64,000 nucleotides of DNA from Armatimonadota bacterium (lineage in GTDB: Bacteria; Armatimonadota; Fimbriimonadia; Fimbriimonadales; ATM1). The position numbers and the translations under genes are program-made. Below are positions 35,871 through 44,507 of this stretch, piece by piece (position 1 is the first letter of the stretch; each line of letters starts with the position of its first letter). The DNA is taken from positions 1-64,000 of the forward strand of contig JAJPJR010000068.1 in NCBI GenBank assembly GCA_021324165.1. Reading direction: 5' to 3'. The notes under the pieces were generated by a model. It searched no databases, had not been told where the DNA came from, and saw only the letters and a list, made by a program, of their open reading frames with translations.

Positions 35871-37592
35871 ATGCTGACGGGTGAGATTTTTATTCACGAA
35901 GGGTTGATTACGTACGATCAACTCAACCAGGCGCTCGAGAAACAGCTCGAACTTGGCGGATCGGAACAGATTGGGAACGTTCTGGTTTCGATGGGCTTCG
36001 TTTCGGAGCGCGACCGGGTGCGGCTGCTGGGCAGGGCTTGGGGCATCGAGTTTATTGATCTTGCCGAGGTGACTCCGGAGCCGCAGGCGACCTCGTTGGT
36101 ATCGGCGACGCTCGCGCGCCGGCACAAGGTTCTTCCGATATCGCTCGACGGCGACCGTCTGCACGTGGCGATGGCCAATCCGCTCGATATTTTTGTAATT
36201 GACGAACTGCGGCTGTCAACGGGCAAAGAGGTTGAGGCGTTGATCGCGGTGGAGGAGGAGCTGGAAGCGAGCATCATCGCGACATATCACAAAGAGTCGA
36301 GCCTTTCGGATGCGCTCAAAGGCGTGATGAGCGATTTCGACAGCGAGATCGAGCTTTCAACGCATTCGGACGAAGATGAGGTGAGCGCGGAAGAACTTCG
36401 CGAGATGGGCGAAGAAGCGCCGATCATTCGTCTTGCGAATCTGATTTTGAATCAGGCGATCGGCGACCGTGCGAGCGACATTCATTTGGAGCCGCACAAG
36501 GATTCGATGAAAGTGCGGCTTCGCATTGACGGCGTTTTGCACGATTCGATGATCGTTCCGAAAAAGGCGCAAGCACCGCTGCTCAGCCGGTTCAAGATTA
36601 TGGCGAACATGGACATCGCCGAAAAGCGCGCACCGCAGGACAACCGAATTACCGCTTCGATCGGCGGTCGGGAGTTCGACTTTCGTGTTAGCACGCTGCC
36701 GGTTGTGCACGGCGAAAAGATCGTGATCCGCGTTTTGGATCGTGCGAGCGCGCGCATCGGCTTGAACAAACTGGGGTTTCTTACTGACACGCTGCAAAGT
36801 TTGGAAGACGTGTGTTCGCGTTCTTACGGGATCATTCTGGTTACGGGGCCGACAGGTTCGGGAAAATCCACCACGCTTTATTCTGTGTTGAACAAAATCA
36901 ACGACGGCGAGCGGAACATCATTACGATTGAAGACCCGGTTGAATATGAGATTGCCGGCGTGAACCAGTGCAACGTGAACGTGCGCGCTGGGATGACTTT
37001 CGCGGCCGGTTTGAAGGCGATGCTGCGACAAGACCCCGATGTGATTATGGTGGGTGAGATGCGCGATGAAGAGACGGCGACGATTGCGATGGAAGCCGCG
37101 CTGACGGGACACCTGGTTTTGAGCACGCTTCATACCAACGACGCAAGCGGCGCAGCGGCCCGCTTGATGGAAATGGGTGTGGAGCCATTTTTGATTTCGA
37201 GTTCGATTATCGCGGTGTGCGCGCAGCGGTTGGTAAGGGTGATCTGCGCGAAGTGCAGGGAGCCTTATTCGGTTCCGCGCGAAGCGCTGCTTCGATACGG
37301 TTTTCCGCTTCCTGATGAAGTGGGCGCAGAAACCGACGGCCGACTCAGCCTGTTCAAGGGCGTGGGATGCGACCACTGCATGAAGACCGGATACAAGGGC
37401 AGGACAGGCGTGCACGAGTTGATGCTGTTTACCGATGAATTGAGGGACAAGATATTGCGAAAAGAACCGGCGCACGTACTTCGGCAGACGGCGATTGAAC
37501 AAGGCATGCGCACTTTGCAGGCCGATTCGGTGCAAAAGATTCTGTTGGGGTCTACGACGGTTGACGAAGTTTTGAGGGTGATCTACGCATAG
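35871..37592 (+). CDS. pilB: type IV pilus assembly/type II secretion ATPase PilB (GspE family)
   Basis: 573 residues. The N-terminal MshEN/T2SSE_N region (about 1-140) shows a repeated GxxLxxxG-type pattern (GEIFIHEGLITYDQL, IGNVLVSMGFVS) as in cyclic-di-GMP-binding MshE proteins. The ATPase core has Walker A GPTGSGKSTT, Asp box IEDPVEY, Walker B PDVIMVGEMRD and the His box HLVLSTLHTND. Two Cys pairs (CAKC, CDHC) form the usual zinc knuckle. It powers pilus extension. An HDOD protein and PilT follow directly. Confidence 0.93.
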   Translation: MLTGEIFIHEGLITYDQLNQALEKQLELGGSEQIGNVLVSMGFVSERDRVRLLGRAWGIEFIDLAEVTPEPQATSLVSATLARRHKVLPISLDGDRLHVAMANPLDIFVIDELRLSTGKEVEALIAVEEELEASIIATYHKESSLSDALKGVMSDFDSEIELSTHSDEDEVSAEELREMGEEAPIIRLANLILNQAIGDRASDIHLEPHKDSMKVRLRIDGVLHDSMIVPKKAQAPLLSRFKIMANMDIAEKRAPQDNRITASIGGREFDFRVSTLPVVHGEKIVIRVLDRASARIGLNKLGFLTDTLQSLEDVCSRSYGIILVTGPTGSGKSTTLYSVLNKINDGERNIITIEDPVEYEIAGVNQCNVNVRAGMTFAAGLKAMLRQDPDVIMVGEMRDEETATIAMEAALTGHLVLSTLHTNDASGAAARLMEMGVEPFLISSSIIAVCAQRLVRVICAKCREPYSVPREALLRYGFPLPDEVGAETDGRLSLFKGVGCDHCMKTGYKGRTGVHELMLFTDELRDKILRKEPAHVLRQTAIEQGMRTLQADSVQKILLGSTTVDEVLRVIYA

Positions 37593-37602
37593 GGGAACGA
37601 CC

Positions 37603-38484
37603 ATGGCTGCATTTTCGAAGCAAGAACAGAACCTGGCTGTGTTGAAGATTTTGAACAACGTGAGCGACGTTGCCGCAATGCCGCAGGTTGTTTACAAGAT
37701 CATCGAACTGACCGGGACGACGGCGACGGCCGCCCAAGAGATCGAGCGCGCGATTTCGATTGACCCTGGGTTTTCGAGCAAAGTGTTGATGCTCGCAAAC
37801 AGCGCGTTTTATGCCCTTCCCCGCAAAGTGATTTCGATTCGCGAGGCCGCGACCTTCATCGGATTCAAAGCGATTCGAAGGCTTGCGATGACTGTGGGCT
37901 GCTTTGATATGTTCGTGGGCAAATCGGATTCGGGAAGTTTGCGAAGGCGCGCATGGTGGAGGCACAGCGTGGATTCGGCGCATTGCGCGCGCGCGATCGC
38001 ACCGTTGGCTTCGACCACCGATCCCGATGATGCGTACGCCTGCGCGCTTTTGCACGACGTGGGCAAATCGTTTATGGATCGTTTTGGTCAGTTGAGTTAT
38101 GCCGAAGTGGAATTCCGCATTCAGCAAGGAATCGAACCGTTGGAGGCGGAGCGGCAGGTGTATGGATGCACGCACGCCGATGTCGCCGCGGCGGCTGCGG
38201 CACGCTGGAGATTTCCGGAACTGTTGATCGAGGCGGTTGGAAACCATCACGGTCCCGCCGTTGGCGAATATAAAGAAAGCGTGGCGATCACTGCGCTGGC
38301 AAGCGACATCGCGCACGCGGTGGTGGAAGCAAGAAAATCCGATCCGGACGTTTTTGATGGAATCCCCATCAGGCCCTGCCTGCAGTGGGCTGTTGACGTT
38401 TTGAATCTGCCGAACGCGAAACTCGGCCAGATGTATGAAAAAGGCAAACAGGCGATCGCCGAAGGCGCGATGCTTGGATTTTGA
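37603..38484 (+). CDS. HDOD-domain protein between pilB and pilT
   Basis: 293 residues. The HDOD domain (about 10-210) shows VAAMPQVVYKIIELTGT, AISIDPGFSSKVLMLANSAFY, IREAATFIGFKAIRRLAM, the HD-like HSVDSAHCARAI and ALLHDVGKSFMD. HDOD domains are non-canonical HD-type modules usually linked to signalling and cyclic-di-GMP circuits rather than proven phosphodiesterases. Its position between two pilus motor ATPases suggests control of pilus activity; this is inference. Ends with GAMLGF; the pilT Shine-Dalgarno site overlaps its stop. Confidence 0.88.
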   Translation: MAAFSKQEQNLAVLKILNNVSDVAAMPQVVYKIIELTGTTATAAQEIERAISIDPGFSSKVLMLANSAFYALPRKVISIREAATFIGFKAIRRLAMTVGCFDMFVGKSDSGSLRRRAWWRHSVDSAHCARAIAPLASTTDPDDAYACALLHDVGKSFMDRFGQLSYAEVEFRIQQGIEPLEAERQVYGCTHADVAAAAAARWRFPELLIEAVGNHHGPAVGEYKESVAITALASDIAHAVVEARKSDPDVFDGIPIRPCLQWAVDVLNLPNAKLGQMYEKGKQAIAEGAMLGF

Positions 38485-38495
38485 GGAGGAATGAG

Positions 38496-39722
38496 ATGAA
38501 TAACGGATTTGATTGGGAAAAGGTGATTCAGGAAAACGGCGAGCCGACGCCGATGCCGCCGCCAAAAGAAGTTGTGGATATTGACCCGCGCAACGGAATG
38601 CCGATTGTGCACGAACAAAAGCCGGCAGCCACGCCTGGCCCGAACGAAGTTCTTTCGACCAAGGAGCTTCACTTGGATGACTTGCTGCGCATGTGCGTGG
38701 AAAAAGGCGGTTCGGACTTGCACCTGACGGCGAACCTCCCGCCGACCATCAGGCTCGACGGCGAGCTGCTGCAGCTGCCGTTTGAACCGCTCGATCAACG
38801 CGAATGCAGCCGGCTGGTGTATGAGATCATGCGCGATGAACAGGTTACGATTTTTGAGCAGACGCGCGAGATGGACTTTTCGTATGGAGTGAAAGATCTG
38901 AGCCGGTTTCGTGTGAACGTGTACATGCAGAAAGACAGCGTGGGAACCGCGATCCGCGTGATTCCGGCGCGGATTCCATCGTTTGAAGATTTGCGGCTGC
39001 CGATGATCATTCGCGAAATGGCGAGAAGAACTAGCGGCCTGATTCTGGTGACGGGCCCAACGGGTTCGGGAAAATCAACGACCATCGCTTCGATGATTGA
39101 CGACATCAACGCTTCGCGCAAATGTCATATCATGACGATCGAAGACCCGATCGAATATGTGCATTCGCACCGAACGGCGATGGTAAACCAGCGCGAAGTG
39201 CATCACGACACGATGAACTTTGCCAACGCGCTGAGGGCGGTTTTGCGCGAAGACCCCGACGTGATTCTTGTGGGCGAAATGCGAGACTTGGAAACGATTT
39301 CTGCCGCGCTGACCCTGGCCGAAACCGGTCACTTGGTTTTCGGAACGCTGCACACTCGGAACGCTCCGCAAACCGTTGACCGTGTGGTGGACGTGTTTCC
39401 GCCCGATCAGCAGGAGCAGATTCGCGTTTTGCTCGCGAACACTTTGGAAGGCGTCATTGCGCAGCAATTGCTGCCGAAACTTGGCGGGGGCCGCATGGCC
39501 GCGATCGAAGTGATGATCGCAACTCCTGCAATTCGAAACCTGATCCGCGAAGGCAAAACTCACCAGATGTATTCGGTGCTGGAAACCAGCGCTCAGTTGG
39601 GAATGCAGACGATGGATCGGACGCTGCTGGATATGTACAAGAACGGCTATGTGAGTTTCGACGAGGCTCTGGTAAGGGCGATTGACCAAGAGAACTTCGG
39701 CCGTATGGCGAAGGCCGCATAG
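38496..39722 (+). CDS. pilT: type IV pilus retraction ATPase PilT
   Basis: 408 residues. A 60-residue poorly conserved leader (PTPMPPPKEVVDIDP) precedes the PilT fold: LLRMCVEKGGSDLHLTAN, Walker A GPTGSGKSTT, IEDPIEY, Walker B PDVILVGEMRD, the AxTGHLVFGTLHT His box and the retraction motif in the C-terminal AIRNLIREGKTHQM. The start ATG 38496 has AGGAGG at 38484-38489. The leader is longer than in most PilT proteins. It depolymerises pili for twitching motility. Confidence 0.93.
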   Translation: MNNGFDWEKVIQENGEPTPMPPPKEVVDIDPRNGMPIVHEQKPAATPGPNEVLSTKELHLDDLLRMCVEKGGSDLHLTANLPPTIRLDGELLQLPFEPLDQRECSRLVYEIMRDEQVTIFEQTREMDFSYGVKDLSRFRVNVYMQKDSVGTAIRVIPARIPSFEDLRLPMIIREMARRTSGLILVTGPTGSGKSTTIASMIDDINASRKCHIMTIEDPIEYVHSHRTAMVNQREVHHDTMNFANALRAVLREDPDVILVGEMRDLETISAALTLAETGHLVFGTLHTRNAPQTVDRVVDVFPPDQQEQIRVLLANTLEGVIAQQLLPKLGGGRMAAIEVMIATPAIRNLIREGKTHQMYSVLETSAQLGMQTMDRTLLDMYKNGYVSFDEALVRAIDQENFGRMAKAA

Positions 39723-39794
39723 AAATTCCGAAGCGGTTTGCGCGGCGGGCGCGTCCCTTCATTCAAGGCCTTAGGGCCATCGAAGGAGGAAACG

Positions 39795-40244
39795 ATGAGC
39801 GAATCACCGCAAGGGCCGCCGCAGGGAGCGCCGCCCCCCTCGCCACCGAACCCCGATCCTTATGGGTTGGGCGCGACCAGTTCGGGCATGGCGCCGCATG
39901 TGGCAGCGGGTCTGTCCTACATCCTTACTTGGCTCACCGGGCTGATTTTCTTTTTGATGGAAAAACAGAATAAGTTCGTTCGGTTTCATGCCATGCAGGC
40001 GATCCTTCTTGGCGCGTTGTATATCGCCGTCTATGTTGTGTTTGGCGTGCTGATATTCGGGGCGATGGCTTCGTCGGCTGCGACGGGAACTGCCGGGGTT
40101 GCGAGCGGCGGGCTGCTGTGGATGCTGATGATGCTCCTGTACTTTGCGTTCTTTGTGTTGTGGGTTGTGTGCCTCATCATGGCGTTTACAGGAAAATGGT
40201 TCAAGATTCCCGTTCTTGGCGACTTGGCGATGAAATGGTCGTAG
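39795..40244 (+). CDS. DUF4870 small membrane protein
   Basis: 149 residues. A Pro/Gly-rich N-terminus (about 1-35) is followed by three or four hydrophobic helices: HVAAGLSYILTWLTGLIFFL, FHAMQAILLGALYIAVYVV, LLWMLMMLLYFAFFVLWVV. The HxMQA motif and topology match DUF4870 proteins. The function is unknown. The ATG at 39795 has AAGGAGG close upstream. It may be cotranscribed with pilT (73 bases upstream). Confidence 0.8.
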   Translation: MSESPQGPPQGAPPPSPPNPDPYGLGATSSGMAPHVAAGLSYILTWLTGLIFFLMEKQNKFVRFHAMQAILLGALYIAVYVVFGVLIFGAMASSAATGTAGVASGGLLWMLMMLLYFAFFVLWVVCLIMAFTGKWFKIPVLGDLAMKWS

Positions 40245-40257
40245 AAAGCGGGCGCTG

Positions 40258-40758
40258 CTAAAACGCCATCCGAGACAGATAAGCGGCTCTTACAAAAAAC
40301 GCTAACACAAACCATGCGATCGAAATGATCAGCAGGATGACCGAGGCTGTTCGGAGTCCAGACGCCGAAGGCGCACCCATCGCCATCGCTTTGTTAGCTT
40401 GGCCGATTGCGAGCGCGTACATGATGATCGCAAGCGGCGCGCAGCAGAACAGGCCTACGAGCCCGATCCAAAAATACGTCCACGCGGTTCGCAACGCCTG
40501 CTCGCCCAGAATGCCGGCTGGCGAATAAAACGTTTGCTGCGCTCGCGGATAAGGCGAAGCGGAAGGAGGTCGGCTCCAATCGTGCGAAACGGGATCGAAA
40601 AGGCTGGGCACCTGCTGCGCCCGGAGTTCGGTTCCGGTCGAGGAATCTATCAGAATTGTGTCGGGGAGGATTCTTCCCTCCTGCTTCCATCTGACAAGAG
40701 TGTCGAGATCGGCGGGACCATAAATGCGGCCGTCTGCTCCTCTGACGTTATAACTCAT
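40258..40758 (-). CDS. GYF_2-domain membrane protein (DUF4190-like)
   Basis: 166 residues. The N-terminus (about 3-50, NVRGADGRIYGPADLDTLVRW) is a GYF_2 domain, a small peptide-binding module. A Pro-rich linker and two membrane helices follow (about 95-125, 140-160; FWIGLVGLFCCAPLAIIMYA, SVILLIISIAWFVLAFF) as in DUF4190. It begins five bases after the infB stop, so it is read in the nusA-infB unit. The function is unknown. Confidence 0.75.
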   Translation of the reverse strand: MSYNVRGADGRIYGPADLDTLVRWKQEGRILPDTILIDSSTGTELRAQQVPSLFDPVSHDWSRPPSASPYPRAQQTFYSPAGILGEQALRTAWTYFWIGLVGLFCCAPLAIIMYALAIGQANKAMAMGAPSASGLRTASVILLIISIAWFVLAFFVRAAYLSRMAF

Positions 40759-40763
40759 CTCAG

Positions 40764-42683
40764 CTAAGCGTCAACCCGCACGGTCTCGAACGCCTCGATC
40801 TGATCGCCGACTTCGAAATCTTTCCAGCCGTCGAACTGCAGTCCACATTCGAAGCCCGCAGCCACTTCCCTCACGTCGTCTTTGAACCGTTTGAGCGATT
40901 CAAGTTTCCCTTCCCAAATAACCTCGCCTGCGCGCTTTACCCTAACTTGCGCGTTGCGGTTGATCAAACCGTCGGAAACGTAGCATCCCGCGACGGCGCC
41001 CGCCTTCGACAGTTTGAACGCCTGACGAATTTCAACCGTACCCAGATATTTCTCTTCGTACTTCGGCTCGAGCATGCCTTTCACCGCGCGCTCGATGTCT
41101 TCGATCAGTTCATAAATGATGCGATATTGGCGGATCTGAACGCGATGCCGTTCTGCTTCCGACGTGGCGGTGGGTTCGACTTTGGTGTTGAAACCCACAA
41201 CGATCGCGCTTGCGGCGCTTGCCAGCAGCACATCGTTTGCGGTGATTGATCCCACTCCGGCGTGAAGCACCTTGACGTCAACTTCGGGGTTCTCGATTTT
41301 TTCGATGAGCCCGCGCACGGCTTCGACCGATCCTTGCACATCGGCTTTGATCACAATGCGAAGTTCTTTCGATTCGCCTTCTTCCATCCGCTGTTTCAAA
41401 GTTTCGAGCGACACTTTGGCTGATTTTCCTGCGAGCTGGGACTCGCGTTCGGCATCGCGGATTTTTTCGGCGGTTTCGCGTGCTTCCCGCTCGTCGAGAT
41501 ATTGCCGGATGTGATCGCCCGCGTTGGGAACGGAATCCAAACCGAGGATTTCGACGGGGGTCGAGGGTCCGGCGTCTTTCACCGGGCTGCCTTGAAAATC
41601 GAACATCGCTTTGATGCGCCCCCACGCATTGCCGATGAGGGCGGTATCGCCGACCTTCAGGGTTCCGTTTTCGATGAGCACGGTTGCTACGGGGCCGCGG
41701 CCTTTGTCGAGCCGCGCTTCGATCACCACGCCTTCCACTTCGCCTCCGGGATCGGCTTTCAGATCCATCAGTTCGGATTGCAGCAGGATCAGTTCAAGAA
41801 GGTTGGCGATTCCTTCCCCGGTTTTGGCCGAAACCGGAACCACAGGGGTTGTTCCACCGAAATCTTCGGAAACCAGTTCGTGTTCGGTGAGCTGCTGTTT
41901 GACCTTGTTGACGTTGGCTTCGGGCTTATCAACCTTGGTTGCGGCGACGATGATCGGGACGTTCGCGGCTTTGGCGTGGTTGATTGCTTCCACGGTTTGG
42001 GGCATGATGCCGTCGTCTGCTGCGATCACGAGAATCGCGATGTCGGTAACTTGAGCTCCGCGAGCGCGCATTGCGGTGAACGCTTCGTGGCCGGGCGTAT
42101 CGAGGAAAGTGATTTTCTTTCCATCGTGCACGATCTGATACGCGCCGATATGTTGGGTGATTCCGCCGTGCTCTTTTTCGGCCACTTTGGTTTTTCGGAT
42201 GTAATCGAGCAGCGAGGTTTTGCCGTGATCAACGTGACCGAGGATTGTAACGACCGGCGGGCGGGGCTGCGTGCCGATGGCGCGTTTGCGAACGCGATCA
42301 TCTTCCTGCTTGATTTTCGGTTTTGGAGGCTCGGCCCATTTGACGGAGTAGCCGAACGATTCGACGATGCGTTCGGCGACTTCCGGCTGGAGCGCAGTGG
42401 TAAGCGCGACGAGCGTTCCTGCTTTGACTAAAGATTTTTGCACTTCGGCATGGCCGATGTTGAGTGCACTTGCGATGTCGCGCGGAGTGGATCCCGTAAG
42501 GAGCGCGATCTGTTTGTTTTGGACCATTTCGCCGACGGCTTCTTTAACGATTTCGAGAGTGTCGGCATCGAGTTCCAGTTTTCCGTTGTCGCCTTCGGCG
42601 CCGAGTTCTGCGAGCACGTGCTGAACCTGCGACGGCAAGGCGTGCAGGTCGGTGGCGAGGCTCTCGACGGTCGTTTTTGACAT
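40764..42683 (-). CDS. infB: translation initiation factor IF-2 (short form)
   Basis: GTPase that positions initiator tRNA on the 30S subunit. The 639 residues start with a short N-terminal IF2_N-like region rather than the long repetitive leader of enterobacterial IF-2. The G domain has GHVDHGKTSLLD, DTPGHEAF, AATKVDKPEAN and VPVSAKTGEG. Domains II to IV follow (RGPVATVLIENGTLK, KADVQGSVEAVRGLI, VEIRQAFKLSKAGAVAGCYV). It is 66 bases downstream of nusA. The usual ylxR/rplGA between nusA and infB, and rbfA after it, are absent. Confidence 0.95.
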   Translation of the reverse strand: MSKTTVESLATDLHALPSQVQHVLAELGAEGDNGKLELDADTLEIVKEAVGEMVQNKQIALLTGSTPRDIASALNIGHAEVQKSLVKAGTLVALTTALQPEVAERIVESFGYSVKWAEPPKPKIKQEDDRVRKRAIGTQPRPPVVTILGHVDHGKTSLLDYIRKTKVAEKEHGGITQHIGAYQIVHDGKKITFLDTPGHEAFTAMRARGAQVTDIAILVIAADDGIMPQTVEAINHAKAANVPIIVAATKVDKPEANVNKVKQQLTEHELVSEDFGGTTPVVPVSAKTGEGIANLLELILLQSELMDLKADPGGEVEGVVIEARLDKGRGPVATVLIENGTLKVGDTALIGNAWGRIKAMFDFQGSPVKDAGPSTPVEILGLDSVPNAGDHIRQYLDEREARETAEKIRDAERESQLAGKSAKVSLETLKQRMEEGESKELRIVIKADVQGSVEAVRGLIEKIENPEVDVKVLHAGVGSITANDVLLASAASAIVVGFNTKVEPTATSEAERHRVQIRQYRIIYELIEDIERAVKGMLEPKYEEKYLGTVEIRQAFKLSKAGAVAGCYVSDGLINRNAQVRVKRAGEVIWEGKLESLKRFKDDVREVAAGFECGLQFDGWKDFEVGDQIEAFETVRVDA

Positions 42684-42749
42684 CTTGATTTGGCGAAACG
42701 GCTCACGCGCAAGGAGCGAGTGAGTACGAGAGTTTACCTTGACGCGGAT

Positions 42750-43820
42750 TTACTGGGATTCGGCGGCTTTTGCGGCTGAGTGTTCGGCAACCTGCTCTTC
42801 GCTCTTGATTTCGATTCCCCACCCGGTGAGCGCCGAGGCAAGTTTTGCGTTGATTCCGGCTTTGCCGATTGCGAGGCTGAGCTGCGAATCGGGCACGACC
42901 ACGAACGCCTTTTTTTCTGCAAGATCGAGTTTTACGGAACTCACTTTGGCAGGACTGAGTGCGTTGGTAATGTACACGACTGGGTCGTCGCTGTAAGGAA
43001 TGATGTCCACTTTTTCGTCGTACAGTTCGTTGACGATGGCCTGCACGCGCGCTCCGCGCTGGCCGACGCACGCTCCGACCGGATCAATTCTTTCGTCGGA
43101 TGTTTTGACGGCGATTTTGCTGCGCACGCCCGGCTCGCGCGAGGAACTCACAATCTGAATCGTTCCCGCTTCGATTTCTGGAACTTCCAGTTCGAAAAGT
43201 TTTGCGACCAACTCTTTTGCTCGGCGGCTGACTTTCACACGGGGTCCGCGGCGCGACTCTTCGACGCCTTTTACCCAAACACGCAGGCGGTCGTTCACGC
43301 GATACGGTTCGTTGCGCACTTGGTCTTCTCTTTTCAGCACGCATTCGCTTCTGCCCGCGGTGAGGATCACATCTTGACCTTCTCTTCGGGAGACAGTTGC
43401 GGTGACGACGTCGCCTTCGCGTTCGGAGAACAGTTCCATGGTTCTGCGCCGCTCAGCCTCTTTCAGTTTCTGCTGCAGCACCTGTTTGAAAGTGACTGAA
43501 GCGATGCGCCCGAAACTTTCGGGCGAAATCTCGACGGGGATGAAGTCGCCGATTTCGGCATCGGGCTTGCGCTTGCGGGCGTCTTCGATGCTGATTTGGA
43601 AGAAATGGTTGGTGACCATTCCGACCACCTCTTTTTCGCACACGGTGTGAACCTGGCCTTTGCCCAGGTCAATTTTCACCGACACGTCGCCGGTGGCTCC
43701 CACGTGGCGGCGGTAGGCGGCAGCGAGGGCGATCTCCAGTTCCGCGATCAGCTCCTGTTCGGGAATGTCGCGTTCTCTGGCGATTCCGCGCATCGCTTCG
43801 AGCAGTTCACGTTGTTCCAT
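42750..43820 (-). CDS. nusA: transcription termination/antitermination factor NusA
   Basis: 356 residues: N-terminal RNA-polymerase-binding domain (about 1-125), S1 domain (about 130-200; EGDVVTATVSRREGQDVIL, EDQVRNEPYRVNDRLRVWV), then two KH domains (RTGSREPGVRSKIAVKTSD-like region and KLDLAEKKAFVVVPDSQLSL). It ends soon after KH2 without the acidic repeats of E. coli NusA, as in many bacteria. The ATG at 43820 is used; the open frame extends to a TTG at 43841 inside the leader hairpin. rimP is not upstream; the gene is first in its unit. Confidence 0.93.
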   Translation of the reverse strand: MEQRELLEAMRGIARERDIPEQELIAELEIALAAAYRRHVGATGDVSVKIDLGKGQVHTVCEKEVVGMVTNHFFQISIEDARKRKPDAEIGDFIPVEISPESFGRIASVTFKQVLQQKLKEAERRRTMELFSEREGDVVTATVSRREGQDVILTAGRSECVLKREDQVRNEPYRVNDRLRVWVKGVEESRRGPRVKVSRRAKELVAKLFELEVPEIEAGTIQIVSSSREPGVRSKIAVKTSDERIDPVGACVGQRGARVQAIVNELYDEKVDIIPYSDDPVVYITNALSPAKVSSVKLDLAEKKAFVVVPDSQLSLAIGKAGINAKLASALTGWGIEIKSEEQVAEHSAAKAAESQ

Positions 43821-43839
43821 CTGTTTGCCGCCAGCGAAC

Positions 43840-43864
43840 AAAAAAGGACGGCTTATGGCCGTCC
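43840..43864 (-). terminator. intrinsic terminator in the nusA leader (candidate attenuator)
   Basis: On the minus strand GGACGGC (43864-43858) and GCCGTCC (43852-43846) form a 7-base-pair GC-rich stem with a 5-base loop, followed by six U residues (43845-43840). It lies between the promoter at 43895-43903 and the nusA ATG at 43820. No minus-strand gene lies upstream, so it can only act on nusA leader RNA. Confidence 0.8.
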
Positions 43865-43894
43865 GCCCAGTTTCCGCCGTTCGCCTTACGCGCC

Positions 43895-43903
43895 ATTATA
43901 GCA
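43895..43903 (-). promoter_or_regulatory. extended -10 promoter (TGCTATAAT) of nusA
   Basis: On the minus strand the sequence reads TGC TATAAT, a perfect extended -10 element. No good -35 is needed or seen. Transcription is expected near 43888, giving a leader of about 68 bases with the terminator hairpin inside it. The core lies 12 bases from the -10 box of the divergent ANTAR gene. Confidence 0.7.
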
Positions 43904-43914
43904 TAGCGGGCTGG

Positions 43915-43920
43915 TAGAAT
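43915..43920 (+). promoter_or_regulatory. candidate -10 box (TAGAAT) of the ANTAR gene
   Basis: CTGGTAGAAT ends 11 bases before the ATG at 43932, giving a leader of only a few bases. No Shine-Dalgarno site is present. It drives the putative five-gene operon to 49642. Confidence 0.5.
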
Positions 43921-43931
43921 TCGGCCAACGC

Positions 43932-44507
43932 ATGCCGCCTCTTCGAGTGCTGATCGCCGACGACGACCCCCTGATTCGGCTCGATCTGAAGCAGATGCTG
44001 ATCAACCTTGGCTACGAGGTGGTCGCCGAGGCAGGCGACGGCCAGGAGGCCGTGGATTTTGCCAAAGCGATGCGGCCCGACGTGTGCGTTTTGGATGTGA
44101 AGATGCCGCAGCGCGACGGAATCAGCGCGCTTTCTGAGATCGTTTCCGAACAGATCGCTCCGGTGATTCTGCTTACGGCATACAGCGACCGAGAACTGAT
44201 TGACAGCGCGCGCGAGGCAGGCGCATTCGCTTATTTGGTGAAGCCTTTCAAGCCGAACGACCTACCTCCGGCGATCGAGGTTTCGGTGAGCCGGTATCGG
44301 CAGATGCACGATCTGCAAAAGCAGGTGCGCGGTTTGGAAGAGCGGATCGAGGCTCGCAAAGTCATTGAAAAAGCGAAGGGCCGGCTGATGCAGATCGAAG
44401 GCATCTCGGAGGCCGACGCGTATGCAAAGATTCAGCAGATAAGCATGCGGGAACGGATTTCGATGAAGACAGTTGCGGAACGGTTTTTGCAACAGGAGGC
44501 AGAATGA
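43932..44507 (+). CDS. response regulator with ANTAR RNA-binding output domain
   Basis: 191 residues. The receiver domain (about 3-118) has the acidic pair at 10-12 (IADDDP), phospho-acceptor Asp 55 in VLDVKMP, Thr 82 and Lys 104 in YLVKPF. A coiled-coil linker leads to the ANTAR domain (about 128-190; EARKVIEKAKGRLMQIEG, YAKIQQISMRERISMKTVAE). ANTAR proteins bind paired hairpins in RNA and prevent intrinsic termination (family knowledge). No sensor kinase gene is adjacent. It overlaps the BMP lipoprotein gene by ATGA and lies divergent to nusA. Confidence 0.93.
   Translation: MPPLRVLIADDDPLIRLDLKQMLINLGYEVVAEAGDGQEAVDFAKAMRPDVCVLDVKMPQRDGISALSEIVSEQIAPVILLTAYSDRELIDSAREAGAFAYLVKPFKPNDLPPAIEVSVSRYRQMHDLQKQVRGLEERIEARKVIEKAKGRLMQIEGISEADAYAKIQQISMRERISMKTVAERFLQQEAE

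Noticed and set aside
42703-43071. YlxR-like gene between nusA and infB
   Set aside because: The minus-strand frame here is an out-of-frame shadow of the nusA 3' end with no YlxR motifs; the real gap is only 66 bases.
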